The notes: a model not told the origin generated them from the letters alone. Counted from the first letter of the stretch, positions 1 through 8,864 are shown. The stretch is 40,518 bases of DNA from Chitinophagales bacterium (GCA_020631035.1 JAHDIA010000003.1:1-40518), one strand, 5' to 3'. Translations and numbers: made by a program.

Positions 1-277
1 AAAATGATACTAGAGGCGCATACTTTCAAAGCAGTACCTAAAATGATTTTGGCATCGGCTACTGTTCCAGCCACCCCACCTTGTGAGATACGATGTATTC
101 CTAGCACTTGATTGGCTCTATTGAGGTACAAAACCTTAAATTCCTCAAAATACTCAACAGTTGATTTATTCCAAGTTCTCCAGAAAACCTCATAAGAATC
201 ACTACTGGATCGAATGGTGAGTCTATCTTCTTTTTTGATGGTAGCTGAGTAGCTTACTTGGATTTCTGCGACTTTGA
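1..277. repeat. Terminal direct repeat, left copy (radC segment)
   Basis: Bases 1-277 align without gaps to 40242-40518 with 16 mismatches (about 94%). The first 38 and last roughly 50 bases are identical, and the mismatches cluster around positions 90-170. Simple terminal redundancy of a circular contig would be exact, so this is either a second radC copy or a join between two variants. Confidence 0.85.
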
Positions 278-347
278 AAGGAATGCCGACAAACTGTTCT
301 AAATAGATGGGAAAATCAATAAGGGTTTGCTTGGATTTAATTTCCAT
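1..347 (-). CDS. radC: RadC-like JAB/MPN domain protein, N-terminal part (cut by window edge)
   Basis: This reads leftward from an ATG at 345-347 and runs off the window, giving about 115 residues. The visible protein contains FKVLYLNRANQVLG, HRISQGGVAGTV and a stretch ending in CASSII, as in plasmid-borne RadC proteins just before their JAMM metal-binding motif. The C-terminus with the HNHP motif is missing here but is present in the copy at the right end. Where both copies overlap (277 bases) they differ at 16 positions, and the few amino-acid changes I checked are conservative (V/I, I/L). RadC family proteins are common on mobile elements; their biochemical role is not settled. Joining this end to the right end would give one gene of about 169 codons. 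Confidence 0.88.
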   Translation of the reverse strand, partial: MEIKSKQTLIDFPIYLEQFVGIPFKVAEIQVSYSATIKKEDRLTIRSSSDSYEVFWRTWNKSTVEYFEEFKVLYLNRANQVLGIHRISQGGVAGTVADAKIILGTALKVCASSII

Positions 348-445
348 TGCTTAGTTGTTTTTTACACCTTGCCAGTCTGTCATTACACAGGCAAGGATAG
401 TTAATAATATTCCTTACCTGTAAGGTTGGATTTGTTTTTAGGGAA

Positions 446-1018
446 TTATCTCAATCGCTGAAAGACATAGCCATTTTCAGACCAGCATTCATTGATGAAT
501 AGGTCGTGAGCATAGGCTTTATAGTCTATATAAGCCTTGATACTTTCAGGACAATTGGGATAGCACATATCAAAATGTTCAACAGCGTAGTTTTTTTCAC
601 TAGCATATTTACCACAGTAAGCAGACTGATATTTACTAAAGAGCTTTGTGGTATCTTCTCGGTCAAGTTTGTAGCCGTGGTGGTCAATAAAGAGTAGAAA
701 AGCATTGGTTTCATCTTCTGATTGATCTTCCAACAGTTCACAGACCTCCCAAAAGGTGGCAGAGATTCCGTACCGATGGATAAAGATTTCAGGGATTTCC
801 TCCCAATCACAGAAATGCCATTCCTCCCTTTGCGGAGTACCCAATAAAGGATCGGTTTTATCCAAGCCTTTCAAATAGGATTGAATGGCAGTATAGAAGT
901 CGTCTTGATCCTCATAATCACTCAAACTGAACCATTTGCCGATGAGCTTACCTGCATTGTAACTGGCAAGACAGCCCACCCAAACCTTAGCTTCACTAAG
1001 GTCAAAATTTTCATTCAT
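446..1018 (-). CDS. ardA: ArdA-family antirestriction protein
   Basis: The 190-residue acidic protein starts VWVGCLASYNAGKLIGKW, close to the ArdA opening (acting on type I restriction enzymes as a DNA mimic). A WHFCDWEEIP segment and a C-terminal part with YCGKYASEKNYAVE, IDYKAYAHDLF and a final YVFQR complete the usual three-part ArdA layout. Family members are about 165-190 residues, so this one is full length. Known ArdA proteins occupy the DNA-binding site of type I restriction enzymes and protect incoming plasmids. The start is the ATG at 1016-1018; another ATG-like codon four bases downstream is out of frame. The gene reads toward radC, and an ArdC-like antirestriction gene lies elsewhere on the molecule. 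Confidence 0.88.
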   Translation of the reverse strand: MNENFDLSEAKVWVGCLASYNAGKLIGKWFSLSDYEDQDDFYTAIQSYLKGLDKTDPLLGTPQREEWHFCDWEEIPEIFIHRYGISATFWEVCELLEDQSEDETNAFLLFIDHHGYKLDREDTTKLFSKYQSAYCGKYASEKNYAVEHFDMCYPNCPESIKAYIDYKAYAHDLFINECWSENGYVFQRLR

Positions 1019-1224
1019 AAGTCTTTGTGTGTTTTAATGATTGACTAAAATTGTATTTGCGTGAAAGAACAAAACCAAGCAAGGGTATTAAAGTCTTTAA
1101 TCCCTCACATTGGACAAAGAATATTAAACACAAAGCAGAAAATTTGTCAAGCAAAAAGTGGATTTTAGAGAGCATCAAAAAAGTAGGAACTGAAAGATTT
1201 TGTAATACAGGCAATCTTGAAAAA

Positions 1225-1287
1225 TATATTAAATACAGCTTTTACTGTTTATACAGCAAATACAGTTTTTGCAGTAAAAGCATTATT
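1225..1287. repeat. 9-bp repeat cluster A (7 contiguous units)
   Basis: The stretch divides into consecutive 9-bp units such as TACAGCTTT, TACTGTTTA, TACAGCAAA, TACAGTTTT and TGCAGTAAA. The approximate consensus is WRCWGYWWW. The same units flank the parA locus and occur downstream of rep. No gene depends on this copy in an obvious way; it lies between ardA and a structured element. Confidence 0.8.
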
Positions 1288-1330
1288 AAAAGAGCCAATC
1301 TTTCTCGTTGAGATGCCTAATAAAACCTTT

Positions 1331-1411
1331 GCGTTAGGGATAGAAGTGGAAAACCCACAGCGAGGAACGAGCGAGGATTTGAAACGGATAGCCCGACCGA
1401 AGGGAACGCCC
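1331..1411. ncRNA. Structured intergenic element resembling a recurrent Bacteroidota motif
   Basis: The outer stem is GCGTT (1331-1335) with AACGC (1405-1409). Inside are GTGG/CCAC (1346-1349 with 1355-1358) and CCC/GGG (1392-1394 with 1402-1404). The phrases GCGTTAGGGATAGAAG and GGATAGCCCGACC resemble a motif I recall from many Bacteroidota intergenic regions. I cannot say whether it acts as RNA or as a dispersed DNA repeat, and the transcribed strand is unknown. Confidence 0.4.
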
Positions 1412-1561
1412 AAATAAAATAATATTAAAGAAGATGTTGAAAGGGCAAGAGTTGGCTGTTAAATTGATAAAAGGGCATTACGCCTTTTGGATTGAATCTT
1501 GAATTTCGCTGAGTAGTTGCTCTGCAACAAATTGGTAAGCAAACCAAGCAAGATCATTTTT

Positions 1562-1873
1562 TTAATCGTTTGGTAGAGTGATTGCTAAACCTGTCTGCTT
1601 TTCATATTTCATTCGCAAATTTTCAATTTCTGCATAATTTTCATCAAAAAAGTGCTGTGTGTCTGAACAATAAACCATTCTATTTACCACACCAGATACG
1701 CAACCAAAAGTGGTGACATCTTTGAGATAATCAATAGGATCAAGTGCATTGAGTGCATCTTCGCTAACATAAGAGCGAATGTTTCTATCTGCCTGATTAG
1801 CATATCGAGCTAGAAGTTTTGTAAGCGGTGGCATTGTTAAGTTGCCAAGTAAACAGTTATGAGTCGGTTTCAT
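1562..1873 (-). CDS. DUF7222-like small plasmid protein
   Basis: I chose the ATG at 1871-1873, giving 103 residues, because a 21-bp leader (1882-1902) that also precedes the DUF2958 gene at 25161 ends 8 bases upstream. The open frame continues to 2056 but that extension has no protein-like conservation I can see. The conserved part is LKDVTTFGCVSGVVNRMVYCSDTQHFFDENYAEI; the pattern GC.SG.V...YCSDT..F resembles DUF7222, a domain I recall from Bacteroidota plasmid proteins. Function is unknown. ATG at 1834 (MPPLTK) is an alternative start. Confidence 0.6.
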   Translation of the reverse strand: MKPTHNCLLGNLTMPPLTKLLARYANQADRNIRSYVSEDALNALDPIDYLKDVTTFGCVSGVVNRMVYCSDTQHFFDENYAEIENLRMKYEKQTGLAITLPND

Positions 1874-1881
1874 CGGAAAAA

Positions 1882-1902
1882 GGTTAAGAAATAAAACCAA
1901 TT
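1882..1902 (-). promoter_or_regulatory. Shared upstream leader element, copy 1
   Basis: These 21 bases are identical to 25171-25191. On the minus strand the core is GGTTTTATTTCTTAACC, with GGTT and AACC as inverted ends. It lies 8 bases before the ATG here and 9 bases before the DUF2958 ATG in the other copy, so it is likely a common promoter or operator. Confidence 0.55.
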
Positions 1903-2369
1903 TTTTAAGACTAGCCACAAACGTATTGTCAAAGGAGGAACTCGCAGAGACAAATCCTTGACAAGGCAAGTGTAGTAGGCTGGTAAGTCTTGATATGGTT
2001 TTATCTTTTCCTTTTTTGATGAGGCGATTCAAGTGATGATACTTGGCGATTTTCAATACATTGCTGATAAAAAGAAAAAGATTGCTAAGTGAGGCGTAGT
2101 TTATAAACTCAATCCACCTATTAGATTATGTAAATGCTATGGCTCTATTGAGGAGCAACTATAGTGGTGGTTATAGGGGTTTATTAGACAAAAAGGACAT
2201 TTTTAGAGGAAAAAATCAGGTGTAAATGCGTTATGGTATGAATTTTTCTTATATTTGAGAGTTAAAAGGAATTTAAAAGATGAATAGAGTAGGGGTGAGG
2301 AGTGTGGTGTTATTTGGTGGTAGTTAAATTTAATGACCGTTTTGTTTAACCAAAAGCCCTAAAGAAAAA
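1903..2369. other. Intergenic stretch before the metal cluster
   Basis: I see no convincing gene here. Positions 2250-2257 (TATATTTG) fit a Bacteroidota -7 box, followed at 2280-2327 by a 15-codon frame (MNRVGVRSVVLFGGS) that could be a leader peptide but is too short to support. The frame continuing left from 2056 into the DUF7222 gene is probably fortuitous. TTTGTTTAACCA at 2341-2352 recurs at 12964-12975, beyond the metal cluster and recombinase. Confidence 0.4.
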
Positions 2370-2384
2370 TGCAATCAAATTGCA
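2370..2384 (+). promoter_or_regulatory. Palindromic operator TGCAATcaaATTGCA (probable Fur-family site 1)
   Basis: This is a perfect 6-3-6 inverted repeat lying 12 bases upstream of the TACCTTTG promoter box, covering the -33 region. An identical pair of arms lies at 8818-8832 with 13 bases to a similar box. The Fur-family gene in the same cluster is the natural candidate to bind it; this is inferred. Confidence 0.6.
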
Positions 2385-2396
2385 CCTTTTTTGTTG

Positions 2397-2404
2397 TACC
2401 TTTG
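2397..2404 (+). promoter_or_regulatory. Promoter -7 box TACCTTTG of the metal-resistance operon
   Basis: The box fits the Bacteroidota TAnnTTTG pattern exactly. The expected start of transcription, about 4-5 bases after the final G, falls 2-4 bases before the ATG at 2412, so the mRNA would be almost leaderless. No good TTTG -33 box is present; the palindrome occupies that position. Confidence 0.55.
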
Positions 2405-2411
2405 CGTCTTC

Positions 2412-2750
2412 ATGAGATTAGCAATTCACATTTTCAACATCTATATACTTGCTTTATCGTTTGTCCCCTGTGGTGATAGTGGTGCTGGTATTGTGAAGAT
2501 AGCTAAACATTTCTTTGGAGTTGAGTATAAAGATATTTCAGACCATAACCAACATTCTGATGGTTGTGGTGATGATGTTTGTTCTCCTTTTTGTATTTGT
2601 GAGTGCTGTTCAACTACATTAGATATTCCAACCAAATCACTTATTATAGTAAAGTATCTACTTCCAATACCTACTAAGGTGCTTACCTCATTTTCTAATT
2701 TTATTTCTTCCTCTTTTCATCACTCTATTTGGCAACCACCAAAAATTTAA
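2412..2750 (+). CDS. DUF6660-like small exported Cys/His-containing protein
   Basis: The 112-residue protein begins with a signal-like segment (MRLAIHIFNIYILALSFVPC). It has a Cys-rich centre (HSDGCGDDVCSPFCICECC) and ends in IWQPPKI. This arrangement is that of DUF6660, which is usually encoded directly before CzcA/CusA efflux genes in Bacteroidota. The cysteines and histidines suggest periplasmic metal binding, but no role has been shown that I know of. ATG 2412 is the only start that keeps the signal segment; an upstream in-frame TTG at 2391 precedes the promoter box. It is the first gene of the metal operon, 74 bases before czcA. Confidence 0.75.
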   Translation: MRLAIHIFNIYILALSFVPCGDSGAGIVKIAKHFFGVEYKDISDHNQHSDGCGDDVCSPFCICECCSTTLDIPTKSLIIVKYLLPIPTKVLTSFSNFISSSFHHSIWQPPKI

Positions 2751-2824
2751 TTTACCAATTTTTGTAGGATACCTATGCCTACTCATATAATTCATATTTG
2801 GTTAAATTAAATTATAAGTAATCT

Positions 2825-5800
2825 ATGTTTGATAAGATTATCGCTTATTCTATTGAGAATAAGTTTATAATAGGGCTATTAACGCTTGCCCTAATTGTAT
2901 GGGGAGCATTCTCTCTACGTCAATTGCCCATAGATGCCGTACCTGATATCACCAATAATCAGATACAAATCATTACCATTTCGCCCACTTTGGCAACACT
3001 AGAAGTGGAGCAATTCATTACCACACCTGTTGAGTTGGCGTTGCAAAATATTCAACAACTCGTAGAGATACGTTCTATTTCTCGCTTTGGTTTGTCTGTT
3101 GTGACAGTAGTTTTTGAGGAAGATATGGACGTTTATCTAGCCCGCCAATTGGTAGGTGAATATTTAAAAGAAGCTGAAGATGATATTCCTGACGGTTTGG
3201 GAACACCTGAAATGGCTCCCATTTCTACGGGCTTGGGAGAGATTTATCAATATGTAATTCGACCAGAGAAGGGCTATGAGGATAAGTATTCTCCAATGGA
3301 ACTGCGGAGCATTCAGGATTGGATTGTCAAACGCCAATTGTCAGGTATCGAGGGAGTTGTCGAGATCAATACAATGGGCGGTTTTCTCAAACAATATGAA
3401 GTGGCAGTCGATCCCAATTTACTCAAGTCGGTAGGCATCAGTATTACCGATATTTTGACCGCTTTAGAAAATAGCAATGAAAATACAGGTGGTGCATATA
3501 TTGAGAAAAATCCGAATACTTATTATATCCGAACCAATGGCATCGCCCGTTCTTTGACCGACTTGGAAAATATTGTTGTGGATGTCCGCAATGGCAGACC
3601 AATTTTAGTTAAAGATGTCGCTACTGTTCAATTTGGCAAAGCCCCTCGATATGGTGCATTAGTACGGGATGGAGAAGAAGCCGTAGGCGGTCGGGTGATG
3701 ATGCTAAAAGGGGCAAACTCTGCGGCTGTAACTGAACGAGTAAAAGAACGGGTAAAGCAAATTAAAAAATCATTGCCCGAAGGCGTGATTATCGAGCCTT
3801 ACTTAGTCAGAGATAAACTGGTTTCTACGGCAATTGGAACGGTCAAAACCAATCTCCTTGAAGGGGGCTTGATTGTTATTTTCATTTTGGTGCTGATGCT
3901 CGGCAATTGGAGAGCAGGGCTTATAGTGGCTTCGGTCATTCCACTTTCTATGTTATTTGCTGTTTCTATGATGAATATGCTGGGCATATCCGCCAATCTA
4001 ATGAGTTTGGGAGCAATTGATTTTGGTCTAATAGTAGATGGTGCAGTTATTATTGTAGAGGCAATAGTTCACCGATTACAGGTCAATTTTGCGGGTCAAA
4101 AATTGACAATTGCCCAAATGAATAATGAAGTCAAAACGGCTGCCCAAAAAATTCGTAGTTCAGCAGCTTTTGGGGAAATAATTATTCTAATGGTTTATAT
4201 TCCAATTCTTGCTTTGGTCGGTATTGAGGGCAAAATGTTCAAACCAATGGCACAAACAGTAATGCTGGCAATCGGGGGTGCTTTAATCCTTTCTCTGACC
4301 TATATACCAATGATGTCTGCCCTGTTTCTCAATAAAAAGATTACCAATAAGAAAACAATTGCTGACCGTATCATTGCTTTTTTCCAAAGACTTTACACAC
4401 CCGTTTTGAATTTGGCTTTACGATTCAAAGCGTTTTTTGTTTTGGTAACAATTATTTTGTTTACCATTAGCTTGTTTGTATTCAGTCGAATGGGGGGGGA
4501 GTTTATACCAACATTGGAAGAAGGTGATTTAGCTATGCAGCAAATTTTACCTGCTGGTACTTCACTTTCCCAAAGTGTTGAAATCGCATCCATTATTCAG
4601 AAAAAACTACTTAAAGATTTTCCTGAAATAGAGGATGTGGTCGTCAATATCGGTGCAGCCGAAATTCCTACTGACCCTATGCCCGTTGAGATTGGCGATT
4701 ATGTTTTAGTAATGAAACCTAAAAGTGAATGGACATCTGCAAGTAGTCGAAAGGAGATGTTTGAAAAAATTGAAAAATCGTTGAGTGTTATTCCTGGAGT
4801 CGGTTACGAATTTTCCCAACCTATCCAGTTACGTTTTAATGAACTAATGACAGGTTCAAAAGCAGACATTGCTATTAAGTTGTACGGAGAGGATTTAGAT
4901 TTGCTCTATAATAAAGCCAAAGAAGCCGAAAGTATTATTACAAAAATTGGCGGTGTGGGAACGGTCAATGTGGAGCAAACTATCGGGATGCCGCAAATTA
5001 TTATCAATTTCAAATATGATAAAATGGCGCAGTATGGTTTGCAGGTCAAAGAGGTCAATCAAGTGGTCAGAAGTGCCTTCGCAGGTGAAAGTGCAGGGGT
5101 GATTTATGAGGGCGAAAAGCGTTTTGATTTGGTAGTACGGTTGGACGAAAAATACCGCAATGGCATAGCTGATGTGCAAAACCTCTACATCACTTTAGAT
5201 AATGGAGCGCAAGTACCTTTACAAACAGTCGCTAATGTAGAACTAATAGACGCACCTATGCAAATTTCTAGAGAGAATACAAACCGCCGAATAGTAATTG
5301 GGGCTAATGTGGGTGATACAGATGTAGAAACATTGGTCAGCAAAATTCAAAAAGAATTAGATTTAAAAATAGAAATCCCTGCTGGCTATTACTTCACTTA
5401 CGGTGGTCAGTTTGAAAACCTGCAAGCTGCCAATGCTCGTTTAATGGTAGCTGTACCAATTGCCCTTGCACTGATATTTATTATGCTCTACTTCACCTTT
5501 GGCAGTATCTCACAGGCTCTTTTGATTTTTACAGCTATTCCACTTTCCGCTATTGGTGGTATCTGGGCTTTGGAGCTTCGAGGAATGCCGTTTAGTATTT
5601 CCGCAGGTATTGGTTTTATCGCACTTTTTGGTGTAGCAGTTCTAAATGGAATTGTCCTCATTGGTTATTTTAATCAATTAAAAAAGGAAGGTGTTACCAA
5701 TATCAGGGAGCGCATCATCAAAGGTACAAGTGTTCGTTTGCGTCCTGTTTTATTAACAGCTTCGGTCGCTTCATTAGGCTTTTTGCCAATGGCTCTTTCT

Positions 5801-7132
5801 ACTTCTGGTGGTGCAGAAGTGCAACGACCTCTGGCAACGGTTGTGATTGGCGGATTGATAACAGCCACCTTTTTAACCTTAGTCGTACTCCCGATTTTAT
5901 ATAGCTGGCTGGCGAAATGGCAGGAGCGCAAGGGAGGACGGACAACAACTGCAAGTGCATCTCTAATCATTCTGCCTTTACTATTTTTCAGTCTGTCTGT
6001 CGAAGCACAACAACGACCCGTAACAATGGATGAAGCAGTAGAAATGGCTGTCCAAAATCACCCTGTCATTCGAGCAACAGATTTACAAATTCAGCAAAGT
6101 GAAAGTTTAAAAGACTTGCCTTACTCACTTGGAGATACAGAAATCAGCTATCAGGGTGATGGGCTATTTAGAGAAAACGGACAACGGGTTAATCAAATCG
6201 GAGTAGTACAAAACATTCCCAACCCTGCATCAGTCAAAGCACAAAATGTTTTGCAAAATGAAATTGTTAAACAAAGCTATTTGGGTAAGGAACTGACCAA
6301 AAGAGAATTGATTTTAGAGGTCAAGCAAACCTATCTCGATTTACAGCAACGTAAGGAATTACGGCAAATCTACAAACAATTGTTACAGACCTACGAACAG
6401 TATCTCCAAATGGCAACAGTACGGGTAGATATTGGTGCAGCTAATAATATTGAAAAACTGACTATTCAATCCGCTTTGAGTGAATATCGCTTATTGCTTA
6501 ATCAATCCATTTTGGAAATTGAAAATCTGGAAAAACAATTAGTCAATCTTTTAAATACAGACCAGTCCGTTACTTCAACAGACAGCTTGACAATGATGGC
6601 TTTTGAATCAAGGGATAGCCTGAACAATTTACAGATACAAATTGCCAGTCAGGATATTTTAATTGAACAGGCAAATATTGAACTATTGAAAACAGATTTA
6701 AAACCTGATTTTAATATTGGTTACTCAACCCAAAATTACTTTGAGGGCGGTTGGCTTCACGGTTTACAGGCAGGAATAGATATTCCTCTTTTTAAGAAGC
6801 AAAACAAACAAAAAGTGAAAGCTCAAAAATTACAAATTGAGGTAGCCCAAATCAAACTTGATGTAAAAAAACAAAGGCTCAACCAAGAGTTATTGGCAAT
6901 CGAAAATGTCATTTATTTGTACAATTCTGGTGTAAATCATTATCAGGAACAACTGGAAAATATCAATCCTGAAATCATACGAATATCCAAACTCAATTAT
7001 GAAGCTGGGGAAATCTCCTACCTCGAATTGCTGAATACCTTAAATATTTCTTCCAAAAATCAAATTAGTTATTTGGAGCAGGTGTTAGCATACAATAAAG
7101 CGGTAGTGCTTCACCAATTTTTTACAAACTAA
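2825..7132 (+). CDS. czcA: CzcA-family heavy-metal RND efflux pump fused to a TolC-like outer-membrane factor
   Basis: Residues 1 to about 1040 are a complete HME-RND transporter: the N-terminus LRQLPIDAVPDITNNQ, two groups of membrane segments and the TM4 motif DFGLIVDGAVIIVE with D399, D405 and E412. That pattern is typical of the Zn/Co/Cd branch rather than the Cu/Ag branch. After a hydrophobic, signal-like linker (about 1043-1060), residues about 1065-1435 form a TolC/CzcC-type outer-membrane efflux domain (DEAVEMAVQNHPVIRA at its start). Such fusions are known in Bacteroidota. The protein would export divalent cations by proton antiport, with CzcB (14 bases downstream) as the periplasmic adaptor. 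The fused TolC part is short, about 370 residues, but appears complete. Confidence 0.93.
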   Translation: MFDKIIAYSIENKFIIGLLTLALIVWGAFSLRQLPIDAVPDITNNQIQIITISPTLATLEVEQFITTPVELALQNIQQLVEIRSISRFGLSVVTVVFEEDMDVYLARQLVGEYLKEAEDDIPDGLGTPEMAPISTGLGEIYQYVIRPEKGYEDKYSPMELRSIQDWIVKRQLSGIEGVVEINTMGGFLKQYEVAVDPNLLKSVGISITDILTALENSNENTGGAYIEKNPNTYYIRTNGIARSLTDLENIVVDVRNGRPILVKDVATVQFGKAPRYGALVRDGEEAVGGRVMMLKGANSAAVTERVKERVKQIKKSLPEGVIIEPYLVRDKLVSTAIGTVKTNLLEGGLIVIFILVLMLGNWRAGLIVASVIPLSMLFAVSMMNMLGISANLMSLGAIDFGLIVDGAVIIVEAIVHRLQVNFAGQKLTIAQMNNEVKTAAQKIRSSAAFGEIIILMVYIPILALVGIEGKMFKPMAQTVMLAIGGALILSLTYIPMMSALFLNKKITNKKTIADRIIAFFQRLYTPVLNLALRFKAFFVLVTIILFTISLFVFSRMGGEFIPTLEEGDLAMQQILPAGTSLSQSVEIASIIQKKLLKDFPEIEDVVVNIGAAEIPTDPMPVEIGDYVLVMKPKSEWTSASSRKEMFEKIEKSLSVIPGVGYEFSQPIQLRFNELMTGSKADIAIKLYGEDLDLLYNKAKEAESIITKIGGVGTVNVEQTIGMPQIIINFKYDKMAQYGLQVKEVNQVVRSAFAGESAGVIYEGEKRFDLVVRLDEKYRNGIADVQNLYITLDNGAQVPLQTVANVELIDAPMQISRENTNRRIVIGANVGDTDVETLVSKIQKELDLKIEIPAGYYFTYGGQFENLQAANARLMVAVPIALALIFIMLYFTFGSISQALLIFTAIPLSAIGGIWALELRGMPFSISAGIGFIALFGVAVLNGIVLIGYFNQLKKEGVTNIRERIIKGTSVRLRPVLLTASVASLGFLPMALSTSGGAEVQRPLATVVIGGLITATFLTLVVLPILYSWLAKWQERKGGRTTTASASLIILPLLFFSLSVEAQQRPVTMDEAVEMAVQNHPVIRATDLQIQQSESLKDLPYSLGDTEISYQGDGLFRENGQRVNQIGVVQNIPNPASVKAQNVLQNEIVKQSYLGKELTKRELILEVKQTYLDLQQRKELRQIYKQLLQTYEQYLQMATVRVDIGAANNIEKLTIQSALSEYRLLLNQSILEIENLEKQLVNLLNTDQSVTSTDSLTMMAFESRDSLNNLQIQIASQDILIEQANIELLKTDLKPDFNIGYSTQNYFEGGWLHGLQAGIDIPLFKKQNKQKVKAQKLQIEVAQIKLDVKKQRLNQELLAIENVIYLYNSGVNHYQEQLENINPEIIRISKLNYEAGEISYLELLNTLNISSKNQISYLEQVLAYNKAVVLHQFFTN

Positions 7133-7146
7133 CAACCGATCATAAA

Positions 7147-8385
7147 ATGAAAAAGATCAAATCATATATCATCTTGTTTTTTAGTGTAGCACTAATTTCC
7201 ACCTTTCTTGCTTGTGGTCACAGTCACTCTGATGGACACAATCACAACCATTCACACGGAAATGAACAGCATAGTGAAGGCGATGGTCATGGACACGGAC
7301 ATGGCGAAGAACACGAAGAAGGAGAAATTCATCTAACTAAAGAGCAAATTGAAACCATGAAAATTCAGTTTGGCGATTTCTCCCAAGTTAAAATAAATGA
7401 CTTTGTTAAAGCAACAGGAACACTTGACTTACCACCTAATGCCTATGCTTCAGTAAGTGCAAGAGCAGATGGATTTATAAAAGGAAGTAAAAAATATGTA
7501 GATGGTAACTATATTAAGGAAGGGGCAATTATTGGTTATCTAGAAAATCCTGAATTTATTCAAAAACAACAAAACTACCTTGAAGTACAATCAGAGCTAG
7601 CTTTTTTAAATCAAGAATTAGCTCGACAGCAAAAATTGGTAACTGCGAATGCAGGAGTGGAAAAGAATCTGCAAAAATTGCAATCAGAAGTGAATGTAAA
7701 AACAGTTACACTAAAAGGTATAGCCAAACAATTAGCTTATCTCGGCTTCAATACTACTAATTTGACACCTGATAATATCACCGAACGCATTGTTATTATT
7801 TCGCCCGTGTCTGGTTATATTACATCTGTAAGTATGCACAATGGAATGTATGTTACACCACAAATAGAACTAATCGAAATAGTCAATGAAAACCATCTGC
7901 ATTTAGAATTAGACATATTTGAAAAAGACATTGCCATTATCAAAGAAGGTCAGAGAATAAGCTATAATGTTCCTGCAATGAGTAATGATGTTTATGAAGG
8001 AGAAGTTCATATTGTTGGTAAAGAATTCAATACCGAAAATAAAACCGTTCGTATTTACGGGCATTTAGGAAAAGAGCGTCCAAAATTTATTAAAGACCTT
8101 TTTGTTGAAGCTAAAATTTGGTTGAATGACCAAACTGTTCAGGCACTTCCAGAAAAAGTAATTATCAAAGATGGGACTTTCTCTTATATTTATGTTGCTA
8201 ATGACCAAGTTAATAATGATGAGTTGAAATTTGAGGCAATCAGAGTGCTAGAAGGTACAACTGATAATGGTTTTACTTCTGTAAAATTGATTGACACAAT
8301 ACCTGACGGGATGAAAATCGTGACTAAGGGAGCATATTATGTTTTTGCTCAATCGAAGGCTGGAGAGTTATCACATGAACATTAA
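7147..8385 (+). CDS. czcB: CzcB-type periplasmic adaptor lipoprotein, His-rich N-terminus
   Basis: The 412-residue protein has a lipoprotein signal (lipobox TFLAC, modified Cys23). A stretch rich in His, Gly, Asp and Glu follows (about residues 24-58, HSHSDGHNHNHSHG and similar). The rest is membrane-fusion-protein-like: a first half-barrel (ASVSARADGFI), a coiled-coil hairpin near 130-190, and the second half-barrel (IVIISPVSGYITSV). It should link the CzcA pump with its fused TolC part; the His-rich tail likely collects metal. It starts 14 bases after czcA and 15 bases before the Fur-family gene, consistent with one transcript. Confidence 0.92.
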   Translation: MKKIKSYIILFFSVALISTFLACGHSHSDGHNHNHSHGNEQHSEGDGHGHGHGEEHEEGEIHLTKEQIETMKIQFGDFSQVKINDFVKATGTLDLPPNAYASVSARADGFIKGSKKYVDGNYIKEGAIIGYLENPEFIQKQQNYLEVQSELAFLNQELARQQKLVTANAGVEKNLQKLQSEVNVKTVTLKGIAKQLAYLGFNTTNLTPDNITERIVIISPVSGYITSVSMHNGMYVTPQIELIEIVNENHLHLELDIFEKDIAIIKEGQRISYNVPAMSNDVYEGEVHIVGKEFNTENKTVRIYGHLGKERPKFIKDLFVEAKIWLNDQTVQALPEKVIIKDGTFSYIYVANDQVNNDELKFEAIRVLEGTTDNGFTSVKLIDTIPDGMKIVTKGAYYVFAQSKAGELSHEH

Positions 8386-8400
8386 TAAACCTTTTTTACA

Positions 8401-8814
8401 ATGGAGAAAGCACATAAAATTTTAGAACAAAAAGCTGTCCGAATCACACCAATGCGACAGATTATATTGGAATACTTCTTACAAAACAATGGAACATTCG
8501 GTTTGATAGAATTAGAAAATACTTTTCCAAAATCTGATAGAATCACCATATATCGAACCCTTAAAACATTTGAGGAAAAAAGTATTTTACATGGGATCAA
8601 GAATGGAACAGGAGAAGTGAAATATGCGTTATGTGACGAACATTGCACACCAATTCACCATATTGACAAACATCCGCATTTCCAATGTGAACAATGCAAA
8701 AAGATAACCTGTATTAATAGTTTGGTCATTCCAGAAATGGAACTTCCTAAAGGTTATATTCAAAAAGAAATGACTATCCTGATAAAAGGTATATGCCCTG
8801 ATTGTCAGGAATAA
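8401..8814 (+). CDS. Fur-family metalloregulator (Zur-like)
   Basis: The 137-residue protein has an N-terminal winged helix (ITPMRQIILEYFLQ, then IELENTFPKSDRITIYRTLKTFEEKSILH). Its C-terminal dimerisation domain carries the two structural zinc pairs CEQC and CPDC, plus the HIDKHPHFQC stretch. It sits inside the metal-efflux cluster, so zinc or a related ion is the likely signal. Two palindromes (2370-2384 and 8818-8832, the latter four bases after its own stop) are candidate operators. Fur proteins normally repress when loaded with metal, which would not suit an efflux operon; this one may act differently, and the mode is not visible from sequence. Confidence 0.88.
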   Translation: MEKAHKILEQKAVRITPMRQIILEYFLQNNGTFGLIELENTFPKSDRITIYRTLKTFEEKSILHGIKNGTGEVKYALCDEHCTPIHHIDKHPHFQCEQCKKITCINSLVIPEMELPKGYIQKEMTILIKGICPDCQE

Positions 8815-8817
8815 GTT

Positions 8818-8853
8818 TGCAATTTCATTGCATTGATAATCCCGTTAATTTTA
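8818..8853 (+). promoter_or_regulatory. Second palindromic operator TGCAATttcATTGCA with promoter box
   Basis: The palindrome at 8818-8832 repeats the arms of the 2370 site. Thirteen bases further on, TAATTTTA (8846-8853) matches seven of eight positions of TAnnTTTG. The geometry mirrors the first site (12 bases to TACCTTTG). This suggests a second regulated transcript beginning before the ATG at 8865. Confidence 0.55.
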
Positions 8854-8864
8854 TAGAAAAAACA

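Noticed and set aside
1217..1417. 66-codon open frame on the plus strand
   Set aside because: It runs through the 9-bp repeats and the structured element; its peptide (NTAFTVYTANTVFAVKAL) is a by-product of the repeats, as in the minus-strand frame at 30704-30937.
1874..2056. N-terminal extension of the DUF7222-like protein
   Set aside because: The shared 21-bp leader lies inside this stretch at the same distance from the start as in the DUF2958 gene, so it is upstream sequence.
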